From Achromobacter xylosoxidans A8 (GTDB lineage Bacteria > Pseudomonadota > Gammaproteobacteria > Burkholderiales > Burkholderiaceae_B): a DNA stretch of 64,000 nucleotides. Position 1 is the first letter of the stretch, and every line of letters begins with the position of its first letter. The stretch is taken from NCBI RefSeq assembly GCF_000165835.1, contig NC_014640.1, positions 310,001 through 374,000 of the forward strand, in the 5' to 3' direction. The position numbers were made by a program, and so were the translations under genes. This document shows, in pieces, positions 63,735-64,000 of this stretch. Below the pieces are notes generated by a model. It saw only the letters and a list, made by a program, of their open reading frames with translations. It had not been told where the DNA came from and made no database searches.

Positions 63735-64000
63735 GTGTTCCAGATCGACAAGCTGAACGTGAGTTACGGGGAATCCCACGTCGTTCACGACGTGTGCTTC
63801 GACGTGGCGCCCCGGGAATCCGTGGCCATCATGGGCCGCAACGGCATGGGCAAGACCACCTTGCTCAAGGCGCTGATCGGCATGCTGCGGTCGGGCTCGG
63901 GCAGCATCCGGCTGGACGGCGTGGAACTGGCGGGCATGGAGAGCTACCAGCGTGTACGCAATGGGCTGGCCTTCGTGCCGCAGGGCAGGATGATCTTCCC
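63735..64000 (+). CDS. urtE: Urea-type ABC transporter ATPase (LivF-like), partial
   Basis: The frame starts at the GTG at 63735 with AGGAGG ten bases upstream and runs off the right edge. Only about 88 residues are visible: FQIDKLNVSYGESHVVHDV, Walker A GRNGMGKTT and FVPQGRMIF, which fits the LivF/UrtE type. The rest of the protein lies outside the window. Confidence 0.88.
   Translation, partial: MFQIDKLNVSYGESHVVHDVCFDVAPRESVAIMGRNGMGKTTLLKALIGMLRSGSGSIRLDGVELAGMESYQRVRNGLAFVPQGRMIF

Overview
The window is high-GC chromosomal DNA from a betaproteobacterium, most likely an Achromobacter or close Bordetella relative in the Alcaligenaceae. The support is the gene order rpe-gph-trpEGDC with divergent apaG, the GC-rich codon use, the end of a Bug-type binding protein, the FCD-type GntR and LysR regulators, and a selenocysteine formate dehydrogenase with its complete decoding machinery. 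Genes are densely packed and almost all look intact. I see no phage, insertion sequence, rRNA or CRISPR array.

Layout. 1-4410: end of a possible Bug protein, an MFS exporter, a sulfite dehydrogenase-like SorAB pair, a DUF2809 membrane protein and a possible small protein. 4578-12970: an accessory catabolic-looking locus made of a heme-oxygenase-like di-iron protein, two [2Fe-2S] ferredoxins with an unknown small protein between them, a GntR regulator, a TauE/SafE permease, a large transporter, an aldehyde dehydrogenase, a GlcG/HbpS protein and a ferredoxin-FAD-NAD(P)H reductase. Sequences built round GTATAC(AATG) lie upstream of four transcription units here, and a related degenerate copy precedes the regulator, which ties the locus together. 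12989-15950: UspA, then a sulfonate-type remnant (SsuE, half-length permease, ATPase with altered motifs) and a molbindin. 16074-23508: envelope and hypothetical genes (DUF3300, DUF2950, YVTN propeller, polysaccharide deacetylase, sterol-desaturase-like hydroxylase, acyl-CoA thioesterase, DUF1254/DUF1214).

23816-35881: formate dehydrogenase-N (fdnGHI) with in-frame UGA for selenocysteine and a SECIS hairpin just after it, followed by fdhE, selA, selB, selC (tRNA-Sec) and, after a two-gene opposite-strand insertion (TlpA-like thioredoxin and transglutaminase-like protein), selD. This is a self-contained module for making and decoding selenocysteine. 35901-40255: LTA-synthase-like sulfatase, LysR, DUF2917 and a HCCA-isomerase-like protein. 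40289-44440: aldehyde dehydrogenase with DUF779 partner, a clear sigma-54 promoter and a divergent AcoR-type activator.

44450-50111: trpC, D, G, E on the minus strand behind a classic attenuator (Trp-rich leader peptide and terminator), preceded by gph and rpe. 50265-59355: apaG, mltA, a UbiH-like hydroxylase, a DsbC-like isomerase, a 2-hydroxyacid dehydrogenase, ttcA, folB, a TrxR-like flavoprotein, pcaD and a LysR. 59710-64000: a urea/amide-type ABC importer operon urtABCDE, with urtE cut by the window end.

The best candidate for an undescribed system is the di-iron protein, ferredoxin, reductase and aldehyde dehydrogenase locus at 4.6-13.0 kb. Its parts read as a dedicated oxygenase with its own electron chain, substrate uptake, aldehyde oxidation and GntR control. 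The substrate cannot be read from the sequence.
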